64,000 bases of DNA from Agelaius tricolor (Eukaryota; Chordata; Aves; Passeriformes; Icteridae), in contig JALJCS010000007.1 of NCBI GenBank assembly GCA_023055355.1, positions 592,001-656,000 of the forward strand, given 5' to 3'. Position 1 is the first letter of the stretch, and every line of letters begins with the position of its first letter. The notes beneath the pieces were generated by a model. The model searched no databases. It was not told the DNA's origin and saw only the letters and a list, made by a program, of their open reading frames with translations. This document shows positions 30,905 through 41,239 of the stretch, one piece after another. Position numbers and translations under genes: made by a program.

Positions 30905-31050
30905 GTGCTCGGCCAGTGTCCCCTCATTTGCATACATTTGCATGCTGTCAAACAGTGCCTGACAGACTCTCTGAGAAGGTCTGGACTCAGCCCAAACCTG
31001 TCAGGGACTTTCTCCTTGCCAGTCAAGGTTGGCTTGGGTTGCAATTAGAG
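30905..31050. promoter_or_regulatory. Candidate enhancer with paired octamer motifs
   Basis: ATTTGCAT, the POU/Oct octamer, occurs twice at 30926-30933 and 30936-30943, exactly 10 bp apart, so on the same face of the helix. TGCTGTCAAACAGTGCCTGACAG-type sequence follows and contains CTGTCA and TGACAG, the core bound by TALE homeodomain factors. The combination is suggestive, and binding is inferred. Confidence 0.4.
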
Positions 31051-31544
31051 GGAGGAAAGGAACGCTTCTGACATTGCCGTGGAGGAAGCTCTGGATGGGG
31101 GGAGTTTAAAAGGAAAACGTGAATTTCCTGCAGGGAAAAAAACCCTCTGAGCTGCCGTGTCTGCCCTGGTCGGGGGAAGAACAGGGGGGGAAAAGGAATT
31201 TATTTCTTTGGCATGGAGGAAAATCTCTTTTCCCCTGCTCACTCACCGTGGCTTCATGTGCTGCCAGCCCACGGGAGGGCCTGGGCCGAGGGGGAGCTCT
31301 GGGGGCTGTGAAACAATAAATGATGAGAGACAGACTTGGCAGAGCTGCACCTGTGCAGGCACACACCTGGCTGGGCCCTGCAGCAGGGTGGGAGCTGCAG
31401 AGCAGGGGGGGCCCAGGGAGAGCTGAAACACCCCCAGAAAACAGCAGGGCATGGAAATGCCTCATCTCTACCGGGGGAAAAACAGTGAGGAAATGTTTTG
31501 GAAGCCCACACCCCTTCTGCTTGTTGTTTTACATATTCTTCCCT
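31051..31544. other. Unique sequence, nothing recognised
   Basis: No repeat family or exon is recognised. Confidence 0.45.
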
Positions 31545-31960
31545 CAGCCGTGAAAATTTCATACTTCATCTTCGCCCGGCCGCGGCCACAAGAGTTTCAC
31601 GAGCGGGGGACAATGGGTTCTGTTTATTCAGCCACAATAAAGGGCCTGTTTCACTCTGGACTGCAAGTGGCTGAGCCATCTGGCCCATATCTCCACAGTA
31701 AAACATTGTCCGTGGCACAAAAAATGATTGCATGCCCAGGACAAACTGATGTGACCCCGGGATAAAGGCTTCCTCTGAAGCTATGATATCATACTGCCGA
31801 GGGGACACCGGCACAATGGAATCTGCTCCCCCGGAGCACAAGTGAGATAGGACTATTTAAACCCAATTTCACAGGAGACGTTTTGTCCTCCGTGGCAAAG
31901 CACCCAGATCCGACGACAGCATTGAAACATCTTTTTTCATGCACTCTGGAGGCAACAGAG
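31545..31960. promoter_or_regulatory. Candidate conserved noncoding element
   Basis: TTCTGTTTATTCAGCCACAA, GGCACAAAAAATGATTGCAT, GCTATGATATCATACTGCC and GGACTATTTAAACCC occur without any repeat. No open frame. CpG-rich DNA follows at 31961-32182. Confidence 0.35.
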
Positions 31961-32182
31961 CGGCTCTGTGCGCCCTTGGCAGGCGCGGGGTGCAGGAAGT
32001 GCCGTGCAGCACCTGCAGCCCTTTCAGCAGCGGCAGCGGCAGCAGCAGGAGCAGCGTTTCACTGGGGGCAGCACCTGCAGCCGGCCCCCGAACAAGGGCG
32101 GCTTTCTGCCCCTGCCAGGCGGGAACGCCGAGCCAGCCACGGGCCAGAGCGAGCGGGGCAGCCTCGGCACGGCCCCACCTGA
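31961..32182. promoter_or_regulatory. CpG-rich segment
   Basis: Includes GCAGCGGCAGCGGCAGCAGC and several CGGGC runs directly before a 10-bp array. Confidence 0.3.
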
Positions 32183-33020
32183 GGGGGAATGCCTGGGGAT
32201 GCCTGGGGATGCGTGGGGATGTGTGGGAATGCGTGGGGATGCGTGGGAATGTGTGGGGATGCGTGGGGATGCGTGGGAATGCGTGGGGATGTGTGGGAAT
32301 GTGTGGGGATGTGTGGGGATGTGTGGGGATTCGTGGGAATGGGTGGGAATCTGTGGGAATTCATGGGAGTTCATAGGAGTCCGTGGGAATTCGTGGGAAT
32401 CTATGGGAATTCATGGGAATCCATGGGAATCCATGGGAGCCCATGGGGATTCATGGGAATCTATGGGAATGCGTGGGAATCCATGGGGATCCATGGGAAT
32501 CCATGGGGATCCATGGTAGCCCATGGGGATTCATGGGAATTGATAGGAATCTGTGAGAATTTGTGGGAATTAATGGGAATCCGTGTGAATCAATGGTAGT
32601 ACGTGGGAATCTATGGGAATTCATGGGAATCCATGGGGATCCATGGAAGTCCAGGGCAATTGATGGGAGCTGATGGGAATTCATGGGGATCCATGGGAAT
32701 TCATGGGAATTTGTGGGAATCCATGAGAATTCGTGGAAATCTGTGGGAATCCATGGGAATTCATGGGAATTTGTGGGAATTTGTGGGAATCCATGGGAAT
32801 TTGTGGGAATCTGTGGGAATCCCTGGGAATTCATGGGAATTCATGGGAGGGCATCCATGGGAATTCATGGGAATCCACAGGAATTCATGGCAGTTCCTGG
32901 GAATCTGTAGGAATCCATGGGAATCCATGGGAATCCATGGGAACTAATGGGAATCCACAGAAATCCATGGGAATCCATGGGAATCCATGGGAATCCATGG
33001 GAATCCATGGGGATGAACAC
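32183..33020. repeat. 10-bp minisatellite, about 84 copies
   Basis: Units read RTGGGRATNN: GCGTGGGGAT and GTGTGGGAAT at the left, ATCCATGGGA and ATTCATGGGA at the right. The composition changes gradually along the array. The period is close to one helical turn of DNA. GAATTC and CCATGG are frequent. Repetitive frames such as GNSWE are artefacts. Confidence 0.96.
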
Positions 33021-34436
33021 GGAGAATGATTGTGGCTTGCCAGTGAATTATTTATGGCAATGACTCAGGGAAATCTGGGATTCCTGGGATGGAAAGCACA
33101 CCTTGTGCTGGGCACAAAAAGGTTCCTTTTTCCCTCCTCCCTCACACCAGAGCATCAGAGCTGTCCTGACGGTGAAATGGAAACAAAATCAGGAGCAAAC
33201 CATCCTGCCCAGCTTCATCTTGGCTCTTTGGAGCTGAATGCAGAGCAACTCAAAACCCTCTTCTCCCTTTAGCAGAAATTCTCTTTGCACCCTTCTCCCT
33301 TCCTCAGACACAAAGTGCCTTTTTATGAGGGAACACCTGAGCCCCACACTCCATCTCTCCTGATGAAAATACGCTTTGCAGGCCCAAAAGATAAAACAAA
33401 GGTAAATAAATCAGTCCCCAGCATGGAGTTTTCAGTGGCAGAGGCTCCTAATCCTCTGTGGAATTACAAATCTCACACCCAAAGGATTCAATTTCCCCTA
33501 CTCAGATCATGGAATGGGGCTGTGGTTTTGGCCTGGCCCTCGTGTCACCCTCCCAGCTCTGCAGTGCCAGCCTCAGCCACACACACCTGGCATTAAAAAC
33601 CCCCCAAACTCCCTCAAATCTCTGGAAAACACCACAGGAGCCTGTGCTGGGCATGGTGACAGCGCCTGGGAGCAGCAGGGAGCTCCCACTGATGCTTTGT
33701 TGGGGCTGGCTCCTTGGTCTCCACAGGCAGGGACACAGAACCCACTGAAAATAATCCCAATCTCAAGTTCTTTCTAGATATAAATATGAACACCACCACC
33801 ATGCTGGAGGAAGAAGACTTCCCAAGGCCAAGTGCTGCCTCCTCAGCAGAAGAATCAGTTTAAATGTAAACCCCCATTCGCTGGAGAAAGAATTATCAAC
33901 AAAATAGAGCAAGTTTGTTTTGTGTTTTTTTTCCCAAAGTAAGAGGTAGATTGTGTTTTGACAGAAAAAAGGCACCTTTTCCTTTTGCTCTTTACTTTCT
34001 TCTTTTCCTGTCTTGAAGCAGGGATTTAAATACCTTGTGCCAGCATCTCAAAGATTATCTCCTTGAAAAACTCCCTGGAGGAAGGACAGAGCTCCCCAAA
34101 GACAACCTTTTTAAAAAATTTGTTTGTTTCTTCAAACTTCTTTCATTTCAGCTCTTCCCTTTCTGTTTCTGCCTCATTTTAATCCCCCTGAGCTGCAGCA
34201 GGAGCTGAGTGGAGCCCTGGGCGTTCCCCAGATCTGCAGAATTCCCTCAGCACAGCATCTGCTCACACCAGAGCTGGGCAGGGGGGATCTGCCATTCCTG
34301 GGGAGAAAAGGGCACCTGGGATGGAGCTGATTCCCTCCTGGACTGCAGCTCCAGCAGTGCAGTGTGCCAGGATTCAGCACCTCTGGCTCCAGGAGTGTCC
34401 CTGCACATCCCAACTGGGACAGCAAAGGCAGAATCA
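33021..34436. other. Unique sequence, 1.4 kb, nothing recognised
   Basis: No tandem array, CR1 or exon is recognised. T-rich and A-rich patches occur at about 33900-34130. Confidence 0.45.
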
Positions 34437-34795
34437 GGGAATGGTTTGGGTGGGGACCTTCAATCCCATCCCATCCCATCCCATCCCATCCCATCCCATC
34501 CCATCCCATCCCAGCCCCGCCCAGCCCAGCCCAGCCCAGCCCATCCCATCCCATCCCATCCCATCCCATCCCATCCCATCCCATCCCATCCCAGCCCAGC
34601 CCAGCCCAGCCCAGCCCATCCCATCCCAGCCCATCCCATCCCATCCCATCCCATCCCAGCCCATCCCATCCCATTCCAGCCCAGCCCAGCCCATCCCATC
34701 CCAGGGTGCTCCGTGCCCCATCCAGCCTGGCCCTGGGCACTGCCAGGGAGGGCAGAGGCCTCTCACCCCACATCAGGCTCCCCAGGGAGCTGGGG
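34437..34795 (-). mobile_element. CR1 3' end containing a CCCAT/CCCAG array
   Basis: GGAATGGTTTGGGTGGGGAC then CTTCAATCCC marks the CR1 3' terminus on the minus strand. After the array, GGTGCTCCGTGCCCCATCCA and GCCTGGCCCTGGGCACTGCC resume normal CR1 order. Confidence 0.85.
34467..34703. repeat. (CCCAT)n/(CCCAG)n array inside CR1
   Basis: About 47 pentanucleotide units in blocks: CCCAT, then CCCAG, CCCAT, CCCAG, CCCAT. The alternating blocks suggest segmental expansion of a two-type array. Confidence 0.95.
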
Positions 34796-34885
34796 CACTG
34801 TTGGAGCCCTGGATGCTGATGATTCCAGACTTTCTGGGTGCTGGGAATTCCAGACTTTCTGTGCTGCCAGGCACTGACCCCCAGA
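34795..34885 (+). repeat. Dispersed unit C
   Basis: Contains ATTCCAGACTTTCTGGGTGC and a near-duplicate ATTCCAGACTTTCTGTGCTG about 26 bp later. Inverted partner at 9178-9262. Confidence 0.65.
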
Positions 34886-34964
34886 GAACACTGCATGACC
34901 TGAGGGCCTGGAGAAGCTTCCAGAATGGAATGGCAGAACTGGGATTGTGGGGGTGGAGTTTGGA

Positions 34965-35470
34965 TAGAAGTGTGTGATATCACAGGGTGGGAAACTCAGA
35001 GTTTAGGGGTTTAGAATACAGGAATAGAGAGAAAGCAAGATGGAGGGTTTAGGGTGGAGGCTGCTCCTTCTTCTTCTCCTTCTTCTTCACCTTCTCCTTC
35101 TCCTTCTCCTCTCTTCTTTCTTCTTGTTTTTCTTCTTCATCTTTCATCTTTCTTCATCATCATCATCATCATCATCTTCTTCTTCTTCTTCTTCTTCTTC
35201 ACCTTCTTCTCCATGGGTTTGGGTGGTTTTGTGTCATTGGATAAAAAGTCCCCATTGTGGGCATGGATGGTTGGATATTGGGTTAAAAGTGAAAATAATT
35301 GAGGTGTCATTTGTTAATTGGACAGTTTATCCTTCAAAGGCCTTGGAGAGAGAGACAGGGCTCCATTTTTAGTTTGTTGGAGTGAAGTGCTGCAGAACTC
35401 AGGGTCTGTGAGGCTGTGACAGAGATAAGAACTGATCAACATCTGAGTGCCAACAAGAAATAAATCTCAG
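34965..35470 (+). mobile_element. LTR-like element with expanded CTT/CAT tract
   Basis: Starts near TGTGTGATATCACAGGGTGG, contains AGAGAAAGCAAGATGGAGGG, and carries AATAAA at 35459-35464 after CATCTGAGTGCCAACAAG. The layout resembles a songbird retroviral LTR. Ends and target duplication are not resolved. Short, GGGGGTGGAG-type purine DNA precedes the start, as a polypurine tract would. Confidence 0.65.
35060..35215. repeat. CTT/CAT-rich microsatellite within LTR
   Basis: TTCTTC, CTTCTC and seven CAT triplets (about 35155-35178) make an almost pure pyrimidine/CAT tract. Confidence 0.9.
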
Positions 35471-35987
35471 ATTTAATCCCAGCCTTGGCAGAAAAGAGAA
35501 GCAAAGACTCCACAGGGGGAAGCTAGGGAAGAGGAGTTCCTTGGGAGGGATCCTTGCTCTCCATGGCTGTCACAGCTCCCATCTGGGCCTTGGGGAGGTT
35601 GGTGGAGCCCCTGCAGGCACCTGGAGAGGGCAGGGAGGGGACTCAGCCCTGCCAAACCTGCCTGGGTCCTGCCCTTGCTTCAAAAGGATTTCAGACACAG
35701 GGGTTTGTGCAGGGTTTTCAGCACTGGGTTTGTGCTTGAGGTTGTAAATCTGTCCTTTAATCTGTGGGGTTTTCTGGTCAGGATTAGAATGGAGTAAGGG
35801 AATTTCAGTTTGCTCCTGTGGCACAGTGTAAAATACTGAATTGAATTTTAAACGCTAAAGAGAACTTTTTAATGAGCTCTCATTTTGTGACTTTTGGGCA
35901 AGGATTTTGCAACAAGCAAAGCTACTTAAAAAACTTCCTTTAGCTTTTCCCTTAGGGGATCTGGAGCAGGTAGGGTTTGACACAGTT
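35471..35987. other. Unique sequence, nothing recognised
   Basis: No repeat family or exon is recognised. Confidence 0.45.
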
Positions 35988-36100
35988 TTAGAATCCCAGA
36001 ATCCCAGACTGGATTGGGCTGGGAGGGACCCTTAAATCCCACCCAGACACCTCCCACTGTCCCAGGTGCTCCCAGCCCCAGTGTCCAGCCTGGCCCCATC
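35988..36100 (-). mobile_element. CR1 3'-end fragment
   Basis: AGAATCCCAGAATCCCAGAC is the tail, followed by TGGGCTGGGAGGGACCCTTA and CCAGTGTCCAGCCTGGCCCC. The usual GCCACCCCTGCC block is deleted. Confidence 0.8.
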
Positions 36101-36329
36101 CCATGCCAGAGAGCAGAAATAAGGAAAAGCTGCTGGAGGTTTTCCTGCCTTTCCCACCCACCCAAACACGAGCTGGATCAGCCAGGAGAAGCACAAGGGA
36201 GGCCAAGGAAAAGGAGAGGGGGAAAAGTCACCTTGGAAAAAATACTGGAGAGGTGTTGGCTGCAGCTTCCCACCCCCAGGTGTTCCTCACTCACCTTTGG
36301 CACCTTTAGGTGCCTTTAATTCCACAGAA

Positions 36330-36525
36330 TCCCCAAATCCCCGGGGCTGGCCCAGCCCTGCCAGCCCATGCAGTGCCAGCTGTGCCCCATGGGCACCTTG
36401 TCCCCAGCCCAGAGCACTCAGTGCCACCTGCAGGGGACACCTGCAGGGCTGGGCACTGCAGAGCTCCCTGGGCAGCCCCTGCCAAGGCCTGAGCTCCCTT
36501 GCCATGGGCAAATTCCTCCTCTGAA
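36330..36525 (-). mobile_element. CR1 3' end, GATTTGGG-tail subfamily
   Basis: AATCCCCAAATCCCCGGGGC to TTGCCATGGGCAAATTCCTC. It extends further 5' than most copies. Confidence 0.88.
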
Positions 36526-36664
36526 ATGTTCCTGGAGTGCCTGACAAGAGGGGCAATGAGGAGGGTCGGGCTCTGCTCCTGTCCCAAGGGAAAGGAGGAG
36601 AGGAAATGTCCCCAAATGGCACCAGGGCAGGGGCAGATCAGAAATTAGAAATAATTTTCCCTCT

Positions 36665-36800
36665 CAGGGTGGTCAGGCCTTGGGCTGAGCTGCCCAGGGA
36701 GGTTTGGAATTGTCCCTGGAATCGTCCCGGAGCAGTCTGGATGTGGCCCTGGGGACAGGGATTGGGGTGATGCTGGTGGGGCTGGAGGGGCACCCTAAGG
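36665..36800 (+). mobile_element. Diverged CR1 fragment
   Basis: GGTCAGGCCTTGGGCTGAGC, TGCCCAGGGAGGTTTGGAAT and GCAGTCTGGATGTGGCCCTG follow CR1 order but are diverged. Confidence 0.6.
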
Positions 36801-36974
36801 AATATTTCCCTTTACACCCCCCCAGTTATGTTCAGTTCAGCCCAATCCTCCTTGTCCTTTATCCCAAACCAGAGCTGACAAACATTACAGCTCCAATTTC
36901 CTTTATTTACAGACCTTCCTCTTCCCTTTAACACCTCACCCTAACCCTATAAAACACCTTCCCAGCTGATCTCC

Positions 36975-37345
36975 CCTCAGTAATTCCTGGTGGTTTCAGC
37001 TACTTCCACTCCAAAAAAATCTGATTTTCCCTCAGTAATTCCTGGTGGTTTCTGCTTTCTTCCACCTAAAAAAAAATCTTATTTCCCCTCAGTTATTCCT
37101 GGTGGTTTTTGCTTCTTCCACCCCAAAAAAATCTGATTTCCCCTTAATAATTCCTGGTGGTTTCAGCTTCTTCCAGCCAAAAAATCTGATTTTCCCTCAG
37201 TTATTCCTGGTGGTTTCAGCTACTTCCACCCCCCAAAAAATCTGATTTTCCCTCAGTAATTGCTTCCTTCCACCTAAAAAAAATCTGATTTCCCCTCAGT
37301 AATTCCTGGTGGTTTCAGCTACTTCCACCTGAAAAATCCTCTGGC
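36975..37345. repeat. ~55-bp minisatellite, 7 copies
   Basis: Units start CCTCAGTAATTCCTGGTGGT and continue with TTCAGCTACTTCCACC, an A run of 6-9 and TCTGATTTTC. One copy near 37252 lacks the CCTGGTGGTTTCA part. AT-rich, unlike most arrays here. Confidence 0.94.
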
Positions 37346-37364
37346 TTCCACCGGTCTGAATCTA

Positions 37365-37725
37365 AACCAGCATCCCTTGCCTCTGGATATGTCCATTTAA
37401 TATATCCCATGCAAGCAGCCAACTGCTGTTCTCAAAGCCTATCTGACAGATCCTATTCACTTTCAAAGCAGCTCTCCATGGTTTGAATAATTATCTTTCA
37501 TTTCCCCCTTTCTGACACTTTTCAATGATTTGTTGACATCTGAAGAGATATGTGCAATCTCACAAGAGGCAGCTGGACTTTCTCCCCAAAAGATACAAAT
37601 ACAAAAAGGATTCCCATACAGAATTGGAAATAACGATGTTCTTTGCAAATGGAAGCCTAAATCTGCATTTTAATGGGACATGTTTTTAAAAAGCGGAATT
37701 CATGAATAACCCTATGAGTTTTAAC
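37365..37725. promoter_or_regulatory. Candidate conserved noncoding element
   Basis: GTCCATTTAATATATCCCAT, GGTTTGAATAATTATCTTTC and TGCATTTTAATGGGACATGT occur in repeat-free AT-rich DNA. No open frame. Confidence 0.35.
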
Positions 37726-38089
37726 TTTTTCACTGCCAGGGACAAAGCAGCACCACCCCTGGGGAGGAATCCTACCTTCCCTTTGTCCAGTTTGCTTCCC
37801 CTGCACCTGCTGCTGCAGGGCTGGAGCTTCCCTGCAGCCCCTTCCCGGCACAAAGCTGAGGATGCAGCTCCCACCCTGGAATTTGGGAGCCCCAGCAGAG
37901 CCCCAGGGCTGCAAAAGAAGGAGCCAAACGCTCACAGGGAGCCCCAGCTCAGGAACACATCCATGGAGCTCTCCAGCCCCATCCCAGGGTGTGGGCTCTG
38001 TGCAAACCCAGCAGGATTTATCCTCACCGTGGCTCTGGGGATCCTGGATAACCTTTTGCAGATGGAAAACAGAAGGCCAAAGAGAGCAG
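37726..38089. other. Unique sequence, nothing recognised
   Basis: No feature recognised. Confidence 0.4.
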
Positions 38090-38430
38090 AAGCCAATCCT
38101 CAGCCAGGAGCACAGCCAGGGTTTGGGGTCTGTTTGGGGACATCCATCTGCTGCTGGACACTTCATCCATTCCTGGGCATTTCACCCATTCCTGGACATT
38201 TCCCCCTTTCCAGGGCATTTCCCCCATTCCTGGCCATGCTTTTCCTGCCCAACTCTTCTGTCACTTCTGTCACTCGAGGTGTTATTAAATGTCCCTGGAA
38301 GCCTTGAAAGGGGTCCATCCCCTTTTTATCCCCCCTGAGCAGTGCATGGAAAAGACACAATTCAGCAACGAGTTTTGGGTTTTATTCTTGAGTTAGAAAG
38401 TCTTGTGTCACTCTCTTTGACTCATAAAAT
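38090..38430 (-). repeat. Dispersed unit B, inverted partner at 62.2 kb
   Basis: On the minus strand it follows a CR1 3' end and reads GAGTCAAAGAGAGTGACACA, CTCGTTGCTGAATTGTGTC, GGGGGGATAAAAAGGGGATG, then repeated GGAATGGG/GAAATG pieces. The same order follows the CR1 at 61890-62155. GATAAAAAGG could be a TATA-like box of an LTR, but no LTR ends were found. Confidence 0.85.
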
Positions 38431-38815
38431 CATGGAATCACAGAAAGATTTGGGTTGGAGGGACCTCAGAGCCCACCCAGTGCCACCCCTGCCCTGGCAG
38501 GGACACCTCCCAGTGTCCCCAGTGCCCAGCCTGGCCTTGGGCACTGCCAGGGATGCAGGGGCAGCCCCAGCTGCTCTGGGCACCCTGTGCCAGGGCCTGC
38601 CCACCCTGCCAGGGAACAATTCCTCATGGCCAAGATCCCACCCAGCCCTGCCCTCTGGCACTGGCAGCCATTCCCTGGGTGCTGTCCCTGCAGGCCTTGT
38701 CCCCAGTCCCTCTGCAGCTCTCCTGGAGCCCCTGCAGGCCCTGCCAGGGGCTCTGAGCTCTGCCTGGAGCTTCTCCTCTCCAGGTGAGCACCCCCAGCTC
38801 TCCCAGCTGTCCGGG
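38431..38815 (-). mobile_element. CR1 LINE joined to unit B
   Basis: ATCATGGAATCACAGAAAGA is the tail, then GTGCCACCCCTGCCCTGGCA, GGAACAATTCCTCATGGCCA and GGGAATGGCTGCC on the reverse. It extends about 110 bp further 5' than its partner at 61.9 kb. Confidence 0.9.
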
Positions 38816-38865
38816 CTGTGCTGTGTGCCGGGATGCCGGACGGGCTTTCTCTGTGTTCGGGGGGT

Positions 38866-38946
38866 GTCCCTGTGTCCCTGTGTCCCTGTGTCCCTCTGTC
38901 CTTCTGTCCCTCTGTCCCTCTGTCCCTGTGTCCCTCTGTCCCCCGG
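38866..38946. repeat. (TGTCCCTG)n 8-bp array, about 10 copies
   Basis: TGTCCCTG and TGTCCCTC units. CpG-rich DNA without a recognised exon follows to 39040. Confidence 0.92.
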
Positions 38947-39039
38947 CCCGGGGGGAGCGGAGGCGCGGCCGCCCCGCAGCGCCCCCTGCGGGCCCCGCAG
39001 CGCCACTGCCGGGCCGGGACGAGCCCGTTCGCAACCTTT

Positions 39040-39440
39040 GCCCGCCCTGCGCTCCTTTCCCTCCCCTCCGCTCCTTTCCCTGCCCTGCGCTCCTTTCCCT
39101 TCCCTCCGCTCCTTTCCCTTCCCTCCGCTCCTTTCCCTTTCCTCCGCTCCTTTCCCTTCCCTCCGCTCCTTTCCCTTCCCTCCGCTCCTTTCCCTTCCCT
39201 CCGCTCCTTTCCCTTTCCTCCGCTCCTTTCCCTTCCCTCCGCTCCTTTCCCTCCCCTCCGCTCCTTTCCCTTCCCTCCGCTTCCCTCCGCTTTCTTCTTC
39301 CCTCCGCTTCTTTCCCCTTCCCTCCTCTCCCCTCCACTCCTTTCCCCTCCCTCTGCTCCTTTCCATTCCTCTCCATTCCTTTCCTCTTCCCTCCGCTCTT
39401 TCCTGCTCCCCTTTGCTTCCCTCCGCTCATTTTCTCCAGG
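39040..39440. repeat. 19-bp polypyrimidine minisatellite
   Basis: Units CTCCGCTCCTTTCCCTTCC, about 20 copies, degenerating to the right. The plus strand is almost free of purines apart from the G of CCGC. Confidence 0.94.
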
Positions 39441-40020
39441 CTGAATCCAAGCTCTTTCCCCTTTTTCTCTTTCCCCTTCCCCAGCTCTTTCCCCCTTTTC
39501 TTTCCCCTTTCCCAGCTCTTTCCCCTTTTTCTCTTTCCTCTTTCCCAGCTCTTTCCCCTTTTGCTCTTTCCCCTTTCCCAGCTCTTTCCCCTTTTGCTCT
39601 TTCCCCTTCCCAGCTCTTCCCCTTTTTCTCTTTCCCCTTTCCCAGCTCTTTCCCCCTTTTCCTCTTTCCCCTTTCTCAGCTCTTCCCCTTTTTCTCTTTC
39701 CTCTTTCCCAGCTCTTTCCCCTTTTGCTCTTTCCCCTTTCCCAGCTCTTTCCCCTTTTGCTCTTTCCCCTTTCCCAGCTCTTCCCCTTTTGCTCTTTCCC
39801 CTTTCCCAGCTCTTCCCCTTTTGCTCTTTCCCCTTTCCCAGCTCTTCCCCTTTTGCTCTTTCCCCTTTCCCAGCTCTTCCCCTTTTGCTCTTTCCCCTTT
39901 CACAGCTCTTTCTCCTTTTTCTCTTTCCCCTTTCCCAGCTCTTAGCCCTTTCCCAGCTCCCTCAGGAATTCTCTTTCCCAGCTCTGTTCCCTGCCCTTGA
40001 CACAGAAGATCCTTTTTGCT
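39425..40020 (-). mobile_element. CR1 fragment split by a 33-bp array
   Basis: TTTTCTCCAGGCTGAATCC (39428-39447) and CAGCTCCCTCAGGAATTCTC to CCCTGCCCTTGACAC (39954-40003) are adjacent parts of the CR1 ORF2-end region as seen at 5515-5610. The array between them replaces the short CR1 segment that should connect them. Confidence 0.7.
39455..39960. repeat. 32/33-bp polypyrimidine minisatellite, about 15 copies
   Basis: Units AGCTCTTTCCCCTTTTGCTC plus TTTCCCCTTTCCC, with TTTTTCTC variants. The only purines are in AGCTC and TTGCTC. Long SPFALS/KGKSWE frames are artefacts. Confidence 0.95.
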
Positions 40021-40639
40021 CCAGCAGAGATTTGGCTTCTCCCTCTCTGCACTTTGGCCCTCAGATCCATTAGGGAGGGTCCAGGGTGAACCCCAGAGCA
40101 CCCTGGCACGGGGCACTTCTGCCCAAACTCCTGGGGCACAGGGATGGCACCACCGAGATTTTTGGGTCCATGTGACCTTTGGAGCCACGGACCCATCTCA
40201 GCTCTAACCCGACTCTGGCCCTCCCTGCCCCTTCCAGGCTTTGGCAAATTTTGGCAAAACATTTTGCTGCTGATTTTTGGGAAAATCAGCAGCAGCAGCA
40301 GCAGCAGCAATCCCAGCCAGTGTTTTCTGCTGAGGGACTGGGGCAAAAGCAGCCCCTGCCCATGCCAGGGGGTGCCAGCTGGGCAGCACCTCCCAAAGGA
40401 AGGAGGACCTGGGGACCCTGAGCACATGCAGAGGGGCCAAGGAGGCTGGAGAGGGGCTGGGAACACAAACCCTGTGAGTGAGGAAGCCCTGAGGGAGCTG
40501 GGGGTGCTCTCCTGGAGCAAAGGAGACTCAGGGCTGCCCTCCTCACTCTGCACAGCTCCTGAAAGGGGCCTGTGCTCAGCTGGCCCTGGGCTCTTTCTCC
40601 AGCAGCACTGACACAACCAGAGCACACAGCCTTGAGCTG
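40021..40639. other. Unique sequence with (GCA)n run
   Basis: Seven to eight AGC triplets lie at about 40288-40311. No exon is recognised. Confidence 0.5.
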
Positions 40640-40895
40640 CACCAAGGGAAATCCAGGTTGGAGAGCAGGGAAAAGGTTTTTCCAGCAAGGGTGAGAAAGT
40701 TCTGGAATGGCTGCCCGGGGAGGTGGTGGAGTCCCCATGCCTGGGTGTGTTTAACAAAGCCTGGATGTGGCACTGGGTGCCAGGGTTCAGTTGAGGGGTT
40801 GGGGCTGGGCTGGACTCGATGGCCTTGAAGGTCTCTTCCAACCTGGTCACTCTGGAATTCTGTGAGTTCTGTGAAATCCTGCCCTGTCCCTGCCT
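40640..40895 (+). mobile_element. CR1 LINE 3' part, older subfamily
   Basis: TCCAGGTTGGAGAGCAGGGA, GGAATGGCTGCCCGGGGAGG, GTGGAGTCCCCATGCCTGGG and GGACTCGATGGCCTTGAAGG end in GGAATTCTGTGAGTTCTGTGA. This is the classic CR1 end with an ATTCTGTG tail. Confidence 0.9.
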
Positions 40896-40914
40896 AAGGG
40901 TAAGAAGGGTCAGG

Positions 40915-41070
40915 CACTGGCACGGGCTGGCTTGGGAAGTGCCACTGTCACTGGAAGTGTCTGGATGTGCCCCTTGAGGACAGGGTTTGGGTGTAGAGGT
41001 GCTGCTGATGCTGCTGGGGTGGCACTGGCTGATCCTGAAGGCTCTTCCAGCCCTGCTGATTCCATGTTTC
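40915..41070 (+). mobile_element. Diverged CR1 3' fragment
   Basis: GGAAGTGTCTGGATGTGCCC, GGGGTGGCACTGGCTGATCC and GAAGGCTCTTCCAGCCCTGC keep CR1 order right after the preceding copy. Confidence 0.6.
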
Positions 41071-41239
41071 TGCAATTATCAAGGGCTGCACTCATTTTCC
41101 TTCCTGGGAATTAGAAAGAAACAAATCCCATTAAACCCTCCTCAGTGAGTTTGGAACAGGTGAGGTTCACGTGCTGCTGCTCCAAATCCTCTGTCAGACT
41201 TTGCACCAACACCTCCAGAACCTGCTGCCTGATAAAGCC

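Noticed and set aside
32183..33020. CRISPR-like repeat/spacer pattern in the tandem arrays
   Set aside because: Units are contiguous with no unique spacers and no cas genes; composition is vertebrate.
32183..33030. Frames repeating GNSWE or HEFPWI
   Set aside because: Arise from the 10-bp array read in threes.
38342..40073. Plus-strand frames of 430-552 codons rich in F, P, S, L
   Set aside because: They begin in unit B or CR1 and run through polypyrimidine arrays; no purine codons means no stops.
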